Source: Planctomycetota bacterium (GTDB taxonomy: Bacteria; Planctomycetota; Phycisphaerae; Sedimentisphaerales; Anaerobacaceae). From it: DNA of 21,475 bases. Positions 14,084 to 21,441 of the stretch are shown piece after piece. The notes beneath the pieces were generated by a model. That model was given only the letters and a program-made list of their open reading frames with translations, did not search any database and was not told where the DNA came from. Each line of letters begins with the position of its first letter. Within the stretch, counting starts at the first letter, position 1. Location of the stretch: positions 1 to 21,475 of the forward strand of contig JADFHU010000008.1 in the NCBI GenBank assembly GCA_022567055.1, in the 5' to 3' direction. The position numbers and the translations under genes were made by a program.

Positions 14084-15365
14084 AGGCAAAGTCGCCGGCA
14101 AAGGATTGTTTGGAGGGGAGGAGGTCAGCGTCGTATTCAAGCCGGCATCCGTGGACACCGGTGTCGTCTTCGTTCGGGCTGATCTGGACGAACCGGTACG
14201 CATCCCCGCCCTGGCGACCCACATTGGCCCCAGTGATCGACGGACGCGGCTCTGCAATGGCAACGTTTCTATCGATACGGTGGAGCACTGCCTGGCCGCC
14301 ATTGCGAGTCTGGGAATTGACAACATTTATATGGAGGTATTTGGTCCTGAATTACCTGCCCCCGACGCCAGTGCGGCTGAATTCTACAGCGTTCTCAAGG
14401 GGATCGGACTGCAGGAACAAGAGGCGCCTCATAAAGAGTTTGTCATCTCTGATCCGATCTCGGTCGTGCAGGGCGAGTCTTCGATCTATGCCTTACCGGG
14501 CCCGGCGGAGACCTTGGAGATCTCCTACGACTTGGACTATGGCTCCCAGCCGGGTATGGCCCGACAGATCTATAGCTGCCGTGTGACACCTGATAGTTTC
14601 GGGAAGCATCTTGCATCGGCCCGAACATTTCTGCTGGAAGAAGAGGCGAAACAGCTCCAGGCACGGGGCATCGGCGCGCACATCCGTCCGACCGACTTGC
14701 TCGTCATCAACGCGGAGGGCCCCATTCAGAATCGCTATCGCTATCCCAATGAGTGCGTTAGACACAAAATTGTGGACGTGATCGGAGATCTGGCGTTGGT
14801 GGGTCGTCCCATTCGAGGTCGCATCGTGGCGACCAAGAGCGGACACAGCCTGAATCAAGAACTCGCCCGCAAGATGTATAGTGAAGTGTTGCGTCGAGAT
14901 CGCATCGAAAAATTCGGCACGGATGCCCTCCTGGACATCCGGCGGATCCAAAAGATTTTGCCCCATCGCTACCCTTTCCTGCTGGTAGACCGGATCGTTG
15001 AGATCAACGGGGACACCAGCATCAAAGGGATTAAGAACGTCACCTGCAACGAACATTTCTTCCAAGGGCATTTCCCGGGGACCCCGATCATGCCCGGTGT
15101 GCTCATTGTGGAGGCCATGGCGCAGGTGTCCGGCCTGTTGTTTGCCCAGCGCTTGGAGCATACCGGCAAACTGGCCGTCTTGTTGACGATGGATCAGGTG
15201 AAGCTTCGCAAGGCGGTGGTTCCAGGAGACCAGCTTCTGCTGAGTGCCGAAACTATACGTCTGCGGCGACGAACCGCCCATTGCCAGTGCACGGCCACGG
15301 TCGACGGCGTCGTGGCAGCGGAGGCCGAGATAAAGTTTATGCTCATTGATGATGAGAAGGTGTGA
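14055..15365 (+). CDS. lpxC-fabZ: Bifunctional LpxC deacetylase / FabZ hydroxyacyl-ACP dehydratase fusion
   Basis: Residues 1-282 are LpxC, the zinc deacetylase that commits UDP-3-O-acyl-GlcNAc to lipid A. All catalytic groups are present: TVEHCLAAI with His78 (and Glu77), RHKIVDVIGDLAL with His237 and Asp241 as zinc ligands, and SGHSLN with His264. Residues about 290-436 are FabZ: IQKILPHRYPFLLVDRI, NEHFFQGHFPGTPIMPGVL with catalytic His339, then Glu353 in IVEAMAQ. FabZ dehydrates 3-hydroxyacyl-ACP and so competes with LpxA and LpxD for that substrate. The start is TTG at 14055 with GAGG ten nt upstream; it gives KRQKTIKGEGKVAGKGL, matching the LpxC N-terminus. The fusion is known in PVC bacteria, Bacteroidetes and Chlorobi. 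Confidence 0.97.
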   Translation: MKRQKTIKGEGKVAGKGLFGGEEVSVVFKPASVDTGVVFVRADLDEPVRIPALATHIGPSDRRTRLCNGNVSIDTVEHCLAAIASLGIDNIYMEVFGPELPAPDASAAEFYSVLKGIGLQEQEAPHKEFVISDPISVVQGESSIYALPGPAETLEISYDLDYGSQPGMARQIYSCRVTPDSFGKHLASARTFLLEEEAKQLQARGIGAHIRPTDLLVINAEGPIQNRYRYPNECVRHKIVDVIGDLALVGRPIRGRIVATKSGHSLNQELARKMYSEVLRRDRIEKFGTDALLDIRRIQKILPHRYPFLLVDRIVEINGDTSIKGIKNVTCNEHFFQGHFPGTPIMPGVLIVEAMAQVSGLLFAQRLEHTGKLAVLLTMDQVKLRKAVVPGDQLLLSAETIRLRRRTAHCQCTATVDGVVAAEAEIKFMLIDDEKV

Positions 15366-16204
15366 CAAAGCCTTGGTTAAGTGTGAGTAATGGCTTGAAG
15401 ATAGCAAGTATTCATCCGAATGCAGTTGTTCACGAGAGTGCGCAGCTGGCAGATGACGTATCCGTAGGACCCTACTGCGTGGTCGGCGCCGGCGTCCGGA
15501 TTGGATCCGGTACGACACTGATGGCCCATGTGGTCATTGAGCCGGACGTGGTGATTGGCAGAGATAATCTCTTCTTTCCCGGCAGTGTGATGGGCGCCAT
15601 GCCCCAGATCCTCGGTTGGGGACTTGATGCTGAGACAGGCCGCTTGGTCATTGGCCGTGGCAATACCTTTCGTGAGCATGTCACCGTGCACCGGAGCATG
15701 AGTCCCGACGGCATCACCCTCCTGGGTGACGAGAATCTACTCATGGTTGGAGCGCATGTGGGACACGATTGCATCCTTGAAGACAAGCTGGTGATCACCA
15801 ATGGCGTGCACATGGGGGGGCACTGCAAACTCGAAACGGGAGGCTGGGTCAGTGGAATGGTGGGGATCCATCAGTTCGTCACCCTGGGGAAATGGTGCTA
15901 CATTGCGGGACACAGTACCGTCAGTCGAGACGTGCCTCCCTATATGACTGTCAGCGGCAACTATCCCAGCAGGGTACGCGGGCTTAACGACCGGGGTGTA
16001 CAGAGAGCCGGTCTGGGAGACGCCCAGTCAAAGAATCTTCAGGAGGCTCAACGAAAACTCTATCGAAACGGGGGAACACTCGTAGAGAACGCGAAACGAT
16101 TGGAAAAGCAGGAAGGTTTGGACCCCGCAGTGTATGACATCACCGAATTCATTGCCAGGAGTGCCAAGCACCGCTTCGGCCGTTACCGTGAACTCTTTCG
16201 CTAG
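15362..16204 (+). CDS. lpxA: UDP-N-acetylglucosamine acyltransferase LpxA
   Basis: LpxA performs the first step of lipid A synthesis, O-acylating UDP-GlcNAc from 3-hydroxyacyl-ACP. Hexapeptide repeats cover about residues 17-200. NLLMVGAHVGHDCILED places catalytic His135 level with E. coli His125. HQFVTLGKWCYIAGHS aligns Gly183 with E. coli Gly173, the acyl-chain ruler. A C-terminal helical part follows (from about 208, LNDRGVQRAGL). At 280 residues it is slightly longer than E. coli LpxA (262), mainly from about ten extra N-terminal residues. The start is a GTG overlapping the lpxC-fabZ stop by 4 nt; starts a few codons later cannot be excluded. The GTG stop-start overlap implies coupled translation. 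Confidence 0.96.
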   Translation: MTKPWLSVSNGLKIASIHPNAVVHESAQLADDVSVGPYCVVGAGVRIGSGTTLMAHVVIEPDVVIGRDNLFFPGSVMGAMPQILGWGLDAETGRLVIGRGNTFREHVTVHRSMSPDGITLLGDENLLMVGAHVGHDCILEDKLVITNGVHMGGHCKLETGGWVSGMVGIHQFVTLGKWCYIAGHSTVSRDVPPYMTVSGNYPSRVRGLNDRGVQRAGLGDAQSKNLQEAQRKLYRNGGTLVENAKRLEKQEGLDPAVYDITEFIARSAKHRFGRYRELFR

Positions 16205-16241
16205 GTGCCGCCATCTCGACCACGACTAATCCGGAGACCTT

Positions 16242-17249
16242 ATGACGAGGATTCGCACAGCCGTTGTCGGCGCTGGAAAAATGGGGGCGATACACGCCAA
16301 GGTGTACAGTCAGATGGCCGACTGCGAATTCGTGGGGGTGGTGGATGTGGATCAGACCCGCGGCGAGAAGGCTGCCAAGATATTCGGTTGCGCACACTAC
16401 ACGGAGTGCGAACAGATCGTGGATCGTATCGATGCAGTCACGATCGCCACGCCGACGGTCACTCATCTGCAGTTGGCCAAGCTGTTTCTGACGCGACGCA
16501 TTCCCGTGCTCATTGAAAAGCCCCTCGCCTTCAGTGTTCGGGAGGGCAAGAAGATCGTCGCGTTGGCGAAGAAATATGACACGGTGGTGGCCGTTGGCCA
16601 TTCGGAACGGTGCAATCCGGTGAGCCAAGCACTCAAGCGGTTTGACATCGAACCGAAGTTCATTGAAGCGCAACGGGTCAGCCCCTATCCCTTCAGATCT
16701 ACGGATGTGGGTGTGGTGTTCGATGTCATGATCCATGACATCGACATCGTTCTTTCGATGGCCCATAGCAAGATCAAAAAGGTGGATGCCGTAGGTGTCG
16801 GTGTCATCGAAGGCGGTGAAGATATCTGTAACGCCCGCATCGCCTTCGAAAATGGCTGTATTGCCAACTTGACGGCCTCCCGCCTGGCGCTGCGGACGGA
16901 ACGGCGCTTGCGGGTCTTTTCTCGTCAGGCTTACCTGAGTGTGGACTACTTCAAGAAGACAGGCATCGTGATCAAGGCGGATCCCAACACCAACGTGGTC
17001 AAATGGATACAGGAACGGCGTTTGGCGGACGATTTTGACTTTGCCAAGGTCAACTGGCCCGATCTCTTGCATATCGAACAGCTCCAGATCGACGATCGAG
17101 AACCCGTCCGTCTGCAACAGGAGGCTTTTCTGCGAGCCGTACGGGATCGTTCGTTTACGCCGGAAGTCAGCGCCGAGGAGGGACTGGCTGCCATTATCTG
17201 CGCGCAGAAGATCGTTCAGCGTCTGAAGAAGCACAACTGGGATAAGTAA
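16242..17249 (+). CDS. Gfo/Idh/MocA-family NAD(P)-dependent oxidoreductase, possibly nucleotide-sugar linked
   Basis: The N-terminal Rossmann domain shows AVVGAGKMGAIHAK (7-20) and an acidic end of strand two in VVDVD, then ATPTVTH and EKPLAF (92-97). The second domain begins with VGHSERCNPV and has DVMIHDIDIV (161-170), where the active-site Asp/His pair of the family is expected. The length of 335 is typical. Relatives next to lpxA include GnnA, which oxidises the 3-OH of UDP-GlcNAc so that GnnB can aminate it; no aminotransferase lies adjacent here, so that role is only a hypothesis. The gene starts 37 nt after lpxA on the same strand and is probably the last gene of the envelope operon. 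Downstream lies a large inverted repeat and the convergent ParA gene. Confidence 0.9.
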   Translation: MTRIRTAVVGAGKMGAIHAKVYSQMADCEFVGVVDVDQTRGEKAAKIFGCAHYTECEQIVDRIDAVTIATPTVTHLQLAKLFLTRRIPVLIEKPLAFSVREGKKIVALAKKYDTVVAVGHSERCNPVSQALKRFDIEPKFIEAQRVSPYPFRSTDVGVVFDVMIHDIDIVLSMAHSKIKKVDAVGVGVIEGGEDICNARIAFENGCIANLTASRLALRTERRLRVFSRQAYLSVDYFKKTGIVIKADPNTNVVKWIQERRLADDFDFAKVNWPDLLHIEQLQIDDREPVRLQQEAFLRAVRDRSFTPEVSAEEGLAAIICAQKIVQRLKKHNWDK

Positions 17250-17279
17250 CAGACATTCACCGACAACGGACAGAGCCTT

Positions 17280-17441
17280 GGAGCCTGTCGGAGAATTCCG
17301 TCGTCGGCCCGAGAGCGAGCAGCTTTTTCGCCTGGCAAAGACGGCGAAGCAGGCGATGTTGGTTGGATCGTCGATGCAGCCGGATGCAGCCAGGCGGAAA
17401 AAGGGCCGGTCGAAGCCAGATCGAATTCTCCGACCGGCTCC
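17280..17441. repeat. Large imperfect inverted repeat between convergent genes
   Basis: The outer arm GGAGCCTGTCGGAGAATTC (17280-17298) matches the reverse complement of 17423-17441 at 18 of 19 positions. An inner arm CTTTTTCGCCTGGC (17323-17336) matches the reverse complement of 17389-17403 with one extra base. The central loop (17337-17388) contains a tandem GATGCAGCC. The right end touches the stop codon of the ParA gene. T-runs lie on the 5' side of the inner stem on both strands, so it is not a standard intrinsic terminator. No flanking target-site duplication is evident. Confidence 0.75.
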
Positions 17442-18502
17442 TAGCCAGTACGACCCGATTCGCCAGCTTCATCTCCCCGGAACGGATTCCCGTAGGGTGT
17501 CAACGTGGAGGGTGCAGCTTGCTTGGATTGGGGGGCAGCCCTGGTCTGGGTCTCGTGGGGTGGCTCCCGAAGTCCATCGGGTGTCGATTCAGTTGGCATC
17601 GTTTCAACATCCTCCTGCCTTTTCGGACGAGGGGGCAGTTCCTCGATCACTACCGGTGCCTGCGTCAGGGGGGCAGCATGCTCTACCGGGGCGGCGGCTT
17701 CACTTGCACGGTCTTGACCCATTTCCGCAATAAAGCGTGCCACCTGCAAGTAGTCCTGGGCGCCGTGACAGTCGGAGTCGTACTCGAAGATCGTCCGCCC
17801 GTAGCTGGGCGCCTCCGCCAACTTGATATTCCTCCGGATGAAGGTGGGGAGAATCTGGGCCTGTGACCACGCACTGTCTCCGTCGCGGGCATTGTCGAGG
17901 AACTGTACAATGTCATTCCTGACCTCTTGGGGCAGCGAGGCCCGCGTGTCGAACATGCACAGGAGAATACCGGTGACCCTGAGTGTCGGATTGATACGTT
18001 TATTGACCAGTTCGATGGTCTGGAGCAATTTGCCGAAGCCCTGCAAGGCGAGAAAGTGAGGTTGCAGGGGGATCAACACCTCGCCTGCGGCTGCCAGGGC
18101 ATTGAGCGTCAGCAGACCCAGGGAGGGCGGGCAATCAATCAAGCAGTAGTCAAAGGCGTCTTGAACGGTGCTCAGCGCTTCCCGCAAGATGATCTCTCTT
18201 CCCACCACACTGACGAGTTCGCTCTCGGCGCCCACCAGATCGATGTTTGCGGGTAGAATCCAGAGGTTGGGTCGGACCAACATCAGATCGTCTGCCAGGC
18301 TACTTTCCTGCAACAGGACCCTGTAGACGCCACCGGCAACGTTCTGAGGTTCCAGCCCTAAGTGAATGGTCAGATGGGCCTGCGGGTCCATGTCCAGGAC
18401 CATGACCCGTTCGCCCCCCGCAGCCAGTGCGGCGGCCGTATTGGCGACGGTCGTCGTCTTGCCCACGCCTCCCTTCTGATTTAAAACGGCAATTGTTCTC
18501 AT
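17441..18502 (-). CDS. ParA/Soj-type ATPase with a proline-rich C-terminal tail
   Basis: The deviant Walker A KGGVGKTT (10-17), the VLDMDPQAH segment (35-43) and DCPPSLGLLTL (123-133) define a ParA/MinD-type P-loop ATPase close to Soj. Such ATPases dimerise on ATP and bind DNA or membranes to segregate chromosomes, plasmids or protein complexes. The core ends near residue 262. About 90 further residues rich in Pro, Ala, Glu and Thr follow (APVVIEELPPRPKRQED, TPYGNPFRGDE); standard Soj is about 255 residues and lacks this. No ParB lies beside it, and no parS-like site was recognised. It starts 12 nt downstream of nusB on the minus strand, so it is probably co-transcribed with ribH and nusB. 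Its cargo cannot be deduced. Confidence 0.9.
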   Translation of the reverse strand: MRTIAVLNQKGGVGKTTTVANTAAALAAGGERVMVLDMDPQAHLTIHLGLEPQNVAGGVYRVLLQESSLADDLMLVRPNLWILPANIDLVGAESELVSVVGREIILREALSTVQDAFDYCLIDCPPSLGLLTLNALAAAGEVLIPLQPHFLALQGFGKLLQTIELVNKRINPTLRVTGILLCMFDTRASLPQEVRNDIVQFLDNARDGDSAWSQAQILPTFIRRNIKLAEAPSYGRTIFEYDSDCHGAQDYLQVARFIAEMGQDRASEAAAPVEHAAPLTQAPVVIEELPPRPKRQEDVETMPTESTPDGLREPPHETQTRAAPQSKQAAPSTLTPYGNPFRGDEAGESGRTG

Positions 18503-18514
18503 AGGTCCACTCGC

Positions 18515-18925
18515 CTACATGCCCCGCAGAATGGCATCCAGCACGCCATTGACGAAACCGGGTGACTTTTCCGAACTATACTTTTTCGCCAGTTCGATGG
18601 CCTCATTGATGACCACCTTCGGCGGAATGTTCGTGCAAAACTTGAGCTGATAAACAGAGAGACGCAGGGTGCTCTTGTCCACGGGCGAGAGTCGGGAAAA
18701 CTGCCAGCGGATGATGGCCGGACTGATGAGTTCGTCGCAGCTCTCTAGATTCTCCCAGGTCCCTTTGACCCATTCAAAGGCGAGTTTTTGGACAAAGTCG
18801 TCGCAGCGGGTTTCCTCTCGAAACTGGGTCGGCAGCTGTTCGAGTAGCTGGTCGCCCTGGACATCGAGTTGGTACAAGGCCTGCATTGCCAATTCTCTGG
18901 CAAGTGTCCTTTTGTCCGTTTTCAT
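18515..18925 (-). CDS. nusB: Transcription antitermination factor NusB
   Basis: NusB, with S10 (NusE), binds boxA in rRNA leaders and promotes antitermination. The protein (136 residues from ATG at 18925) has the family pattern: RTLARELAMQALYQLD at the N-terminus, ISPAIIRWQFSRLSPVDKS in the middle, and RLSVYQLKFCTNIPPKVVI, then NEAIELAKKYSSEKSPGFV and NGVLDAIL at the end. The frame extends upstream to a TTG at 18937, adding MDKS, but the ATG fits the usual start. Only a weak GGA precedes it. The ribH-nusB order is common. The 103-nt gap to ribH holds an AGGAGG/CCTCCT pairing that may form a hairpin. Confidence 0.95.
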   Translation of the reverse strand: MKTDKRTLARELAMQALYQLDVQGDQLLEQLPTQFREETRCDDFVQKLAFEWVKGTWENLESCDELISPAIIRWQFSRLSPVDKSTLRLSVYQLKFCTNIPPKVVINEAIELAKKYSSEKSPGFVNGVLDAILRGM

Positions 18926-19028
18926 GCTTTTGTCCAAATAGTGTTTAATCCAAGAGCCAGGAGGAGGATAGCATGAGGCGCGCTCCCCATTGCGGCCTCC
19001 TGTTCGCTCCAGATGCTGCCGATGGGTG

Positions 19029-19493
19029 TTAGATTAGCCCCAGTAGACTTACCATTTCCATGGCAGTGAGCGCCGCGTTGGCTCCAGTATTCCCCATTTT
19101 AACACCTGCTCGTTCGAGTGCCTGTTCCAAGGTGTCACAGGTTAGAATGCCGAACACGGCCGGGACCTGTGTGTCGTAGTTGATCTGACCCACACCACGG
19201 ACGACCTGCTGGCAGACCGCGTCGTAGTGCGTTGTTTGGCCGCGCAGGATGGCACCCAAGCAGATGACGGCCGCGTAATCTTGGCTCATAGCCAGTTTCT
19301 TTGCGACTTGGGTAATCTCGCAGGCCCCGGGGACCCAAACGACCGTGATCTGTTCATCACTGGCTCCGTGCCGTTGCAAGGTGTCAATGGCGCCTCCCAG
19401 GAGCTTGGAAGTCACAAGCTCGTTGAATCGGCTGACCACGATGGCGTAGCGGCCGCTCCCCACGACGACCTGGCCCTTGATCTCATGCACCAT
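19029..19493 (-). CDS. ribH: 6,7-dimethyl-8-ribityllumazine synthase
   Basis: RibH makes the lumazine precursor of riboflavin from 5-amino-6-ribitylaminouracil and a four-carbon phosphate. The protein shows AIVVSRFNELV, WVPGACEITQVAKKLA, CLGAILRGQTTHYDAVC (with the conserved His), PAVFGILTCDTLEQALERAG and KMGNTGANAALTAMEMVSLL, all in the standard order. I chose the ATG at 19493 (154 residues, the normal size) because GGAG lies nine nt upstream. An ATG at 19502 directly abuts that site, and one at 19550 would place the leader hairpin inside the gene. It heads the ribH-nusB-parA set. Other riboflavin genes are not in the window. Confidence 0.96.
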   Translation of the reverse strand: MVHEIKGQVVVGSGRYAIVVSRFNELVTSKLLGGAIDTLQRHGASDEQITVVWVPGACEITQVAKKLAMSQDYAAVICLGAILRGQTTHYDAVCQQVVRGVGQINYDTQVPAVFGILTCDTLEQALERAGVKMGNTGANAALTAMEMVSLLGLI

Positions 19494-19522
19494 GACACGC
19501 ATCTCCAATAGTTTCAGGCCTC

Positions 19523-19557
19523 CCCCGCGTTGGTGTGAATCCTCATTCACCGCAGGG
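19523..19557 (-). promoter_or_regulatory. Structured RNA leader upstream of ribH
   Basis: On the minus strand CCCTGCG (19557-19551) pairs with CGCGGGG (19529-19523), seven pairs with one G-U. Inside it GTGAAT and ATTCAC close a GAGG tetraloop, with a five-base ACCAA bulge on the 3' side. The structure lies 17 nt before the ribH ribosome-binding site. It is far too short for an FMN riboswitch and lacks its conserved six-helix core. Confidence 0.5.
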
Positions 19558-19580
19558 AACAGCCTCTTGCTACCACGGCC

Positions 19581-19609
19581 ATTATAAGACGATATCCGGC
19601 AGTGTGCCA
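19581..19609 (-). promoter_or_regulatory. Promoter for the ribH-nusB-parA operon
   Basis: On the minus strand CTGGCA (19609-19604) is followed by a 17-nt spacer and a perfect TATAAT (19586-19581). Transcription would start near 19574, giving an 80-nt leader before ribH. Four of six -35 bases and all six -10 bases match the sigma-70 consensus. Confidence 0.55.
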
Positions 19610-19761
19610 GAAAAAGAGTGTCCCGCTGGAAGCGCAGTGACGGTGGTGGAGGCTGCTGTCAGGTCAGGCAAGCCCTGTCGATGATAAAGGGTCCGCTGAT
19701 CGGACCTTGGCCGAGCATGCCATGCGTCATTTCCCGAAACCTCCTAAGGTCCCTCTGCGCA

Positions 19762-19792
19762 TTGGACGATACCGCTCCTACGGTGGTATGAA
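19762..19792 (+). promoter_or_regulatory. Weak candidate promoter for the TPR gene
   Basis: TTGGAC (19762-19767) and TATGAA (19787-19792) are separated by 19 nt, which is long, but TGG precedes the -10 as an extended -10 element. The start point would lie about 25 nt before the ATG at 19825. Confidence 0.25.
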
Positions 19793-19824
19793 AGCAGAAG
19801 CTCCCCATTTGAGAAGGTTCTCAT

Positions 19825-21264
19825 ATGTTTTCAGAGGGTATGGAATTCGGGTTCTATGACAAGGCGGAACGTACGGCCAACAAGGCGCAAGAGTTCTACG
19901 AAGAAGGGCAGATGTCGCAGGCGCTAGAGGCGCTGGATACGGCGCTGGAGATCAATCCCGCCAACAGCGCCTGGCACTTCGATAAGGCCTTGGCGTTGGA
20001 CTCGGTCCACCGGTTCGAAGACGCCATAGCCGAATATGAGCTAGCGCTGGCGCTAAACCCGGAGGATCTGGAGATCCTCAACTCCTTGGCGGTGGACTAC
20101 ACCCGCACGGGTCAGTATGACCGAGCCATCGAGATGTTCGAGCACATTGAGCAACTCGATGTGAGCTACGAACCGAGTTACTGCAATCGGATCATCGCCT
20201 ACACCGAGATGGGACTGCACGATCAGGCGGAAGAGATGTTCTACATGGCCCAGCAAGTCAGCCCCGGCTGCGCCCTCTGCTATTACAACGTGGGGAACAG
20301 CCTATTCGTGCGTGGGCTCTATCAGAAAGCCATCGGCTGTTGGATCAAAACCGAAGAGTTGGAGCAAAGTCATCCGCAGATCAACTATCGTATTGCTCAG
20401 GCCTATTGGTATGAGGGCGAGATGTCGCAGGCCCGCGAGCGATTCCTGTCGGAATTGCGGCTGAATCCGGGTGATGTCGATGTCATTTTTGACTTTGGTC
20501 TGTTTCTGCTCGAAAACGATGAGGTTGAATCGGCCAAGGAGAAATTCAACAGGGTCCTGGAGTTTAGGCCCAGTTTTGCGCCGGCCCTCTTCTACCTCGG
20601 TGAGATTGCGCTGAACGGTGGCACGGCCCAACAGGCCCTTGAGAAATACGACGCAGCCCTCCGCAGCGACGATACGCTGGCCGGACCCTACTACCGTCTG
20701 GCTCAGCATGCCTTGATGCAGAACAAGCTAATAAAGGCGCGCGCCTACCTCCTCTCGGAGTTGCGCAATAGTCCGGAGGATGCTGCTCTGCTGCTCTCCA
20801 TTGGGGCCATGTTCCTGACGATCGAGACCAACACTGCGGCGGCGGAAGATGTATCCATCTCTACCGGTGAAGACCAAGCCTCACCGATGGGTGTGTGCTC
20901 TGATTTGGACCACGCGATGCACTGCCTGCTCAGGGCCGTGGACGCGGATCCAACCCATCCCGAGACCTATCACACACTGGGCGTGGCCAGTGCGATGCGC
21001 GGTGCCTATGAAGACGCCGGGGAGTTCTTCTCCCATGCGCTGGAATTAAGACATGATTACTTTGATGCCCTGCGCGACTCTGGTCTGGTCCTTGCCAAAC
21101 AGGGCAAATACGAAGAAGCCATTGAGTTGATGCGTCAGGCCAAGGCCTACGCAACGGGCAATCAGTCCGTGGGGGGGCATGTCCTGGACATGAGGATCCA
21201 TCAGGCCATGGATAGACTGGCGACACTGACCAGTCCCCTACGACACTTTCTAAGACGCCACTAA
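19825..21264 (+). CDS. Large tetratricopeptide-repeat (TPR) protein
   Basis: The protein of 479 residues is almost wholly TPR helices. Clear units include ALEALDTALEINPANSAWH, EDAIAEYELALALNPEDLE, YDRAIEMFEHIEQLDVSY, YQKAIGCWIKTEELEQS, QQALEKYDAALRSDDTL, a late unit ending FFSHALELRHDYFDA and a final YEEAIELMRQAKAYA; at least eight can be counted. A Ser/Thr/Asp-rich insertion interrupts them near residues 340-360. No signal peptide or transmembrane helix is visible, so it should be cytoplasmic and act as a protein-binding scaffold. SPGCALCYYNVGNSL contains a CxxC-like pair within a helix turn. The ribosome-binding site GAGAAGG sits seven nt before the ATG within a small GAGAA/TTCTC palindrome. 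The gene is monocistronic. Partner unknown. Confidence 0.9.
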   Translation: MFSEGMEFGFYDKAERTANKAQEFYEEGQMSQALEALDTALEINPANSAWHFDKALALDSVHRFEDAIAEYELALALNPEDLEILNSLAVDYTRTGQYDRAIEMFEHIEQLDVSYEPSYCNRIIAYTEMGLHDQAEEMFYMAQQVSPGCALCYYNVGNSLFVRGLYQKAIGCWIKTEELEQSHPQINYRIAQAYWYEGEMSQARERFLSELRLNPGDVDVIFDFGLFLLENDEVESAKEKFNRVLEFRPSFAPALFYLGEIALNGGTAQQALEKYDAALRSDDTLAGPYYRLAQHALMQNKLIKARAYLLSELRNSPEDAALLLSIGAMFLTIETNTAAAEDVSISTGEDQASPMGVCSDLDHAMHCLLRAVDADPTHPETYHTLGVASAMRGAYEDAGEFFSHALELRHDYFDALRDSGLVLAKQGKYEEAIELMRQAKAYATGNQSVGGHVLDMRIHQAMDRLATLTSPLRHFLRRH

Positions 21265-21441
21265 TGCCGCACTGGATTCGGGCGGGATGACCTCTGCGCT
21301 GGCGCCCGGGCCTAGAATTCTCTGGGCAGATCTCACCCTTCTCCCTATACTACCCGTCTGCCAGGCTGTGTCAGAAACTCGATTTGGCACGCCCTCGCTG
21401 GTACTTAAGGGATCGGCAAGGGTCACGTCATGACGCGGCAG

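Larger units (their letters stand above)
19494..19824. other. Divergent intergenic region between ribH and the TPR gene
   Basis: This 331-nt gap holds the ribH ribosome-binding site (19503-19506), a leader hairpin (19523-19557), a minus-strand promoter (19581-19609), a stable isolated hairpin in which GGTCCG (19690-19695) pairs with CGGACC (19701-19706) over a 5-nt loop, and a possible plus-strand promoter (19762-19792). The isolated hairpin has no good T-run on either side. I see no gene here. Confidence 0.5.

Noticed and set aside
14493..15518. Minus-strand open frame of 341 codons
   Set aside because: It is antisense to lpxC-fabZ, whose catalytic residues are all present in the sense frame.
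16149..17234. Minus-strand open frame of 361 codons
   Set aside because: It is antisense to the Gfo/Idh gene, which carries intact Rossmann motifs; this is a codon-bias shadow.
17323..17403. Bidirectional intrinsic terminator
   Set aside because: The T-run lies 5' of the inner stem and the A-run 3' of it on both strands, the reverse of what is needed.
17280..17441. Integron attC site
   Set aside because: The palindrome has no RYYYAAC/GTTRRRY pair at its ends. One GTTGGAT occurs in the loop only, and no integrase or cassette array is near.
19494..19600. FMN riboswitch upstream of ribH
   Set aside because: The leader is about 80 nt with a single stem and lacks the conserved multi-helix core and its AGGGGYRGGGTGAAA-type signature.
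21279..21308. Terminator after the TPR gene
   Set aside because: CGGGCG and CGCCCG can pair, but the loop is 18 nt and no T-run follows.
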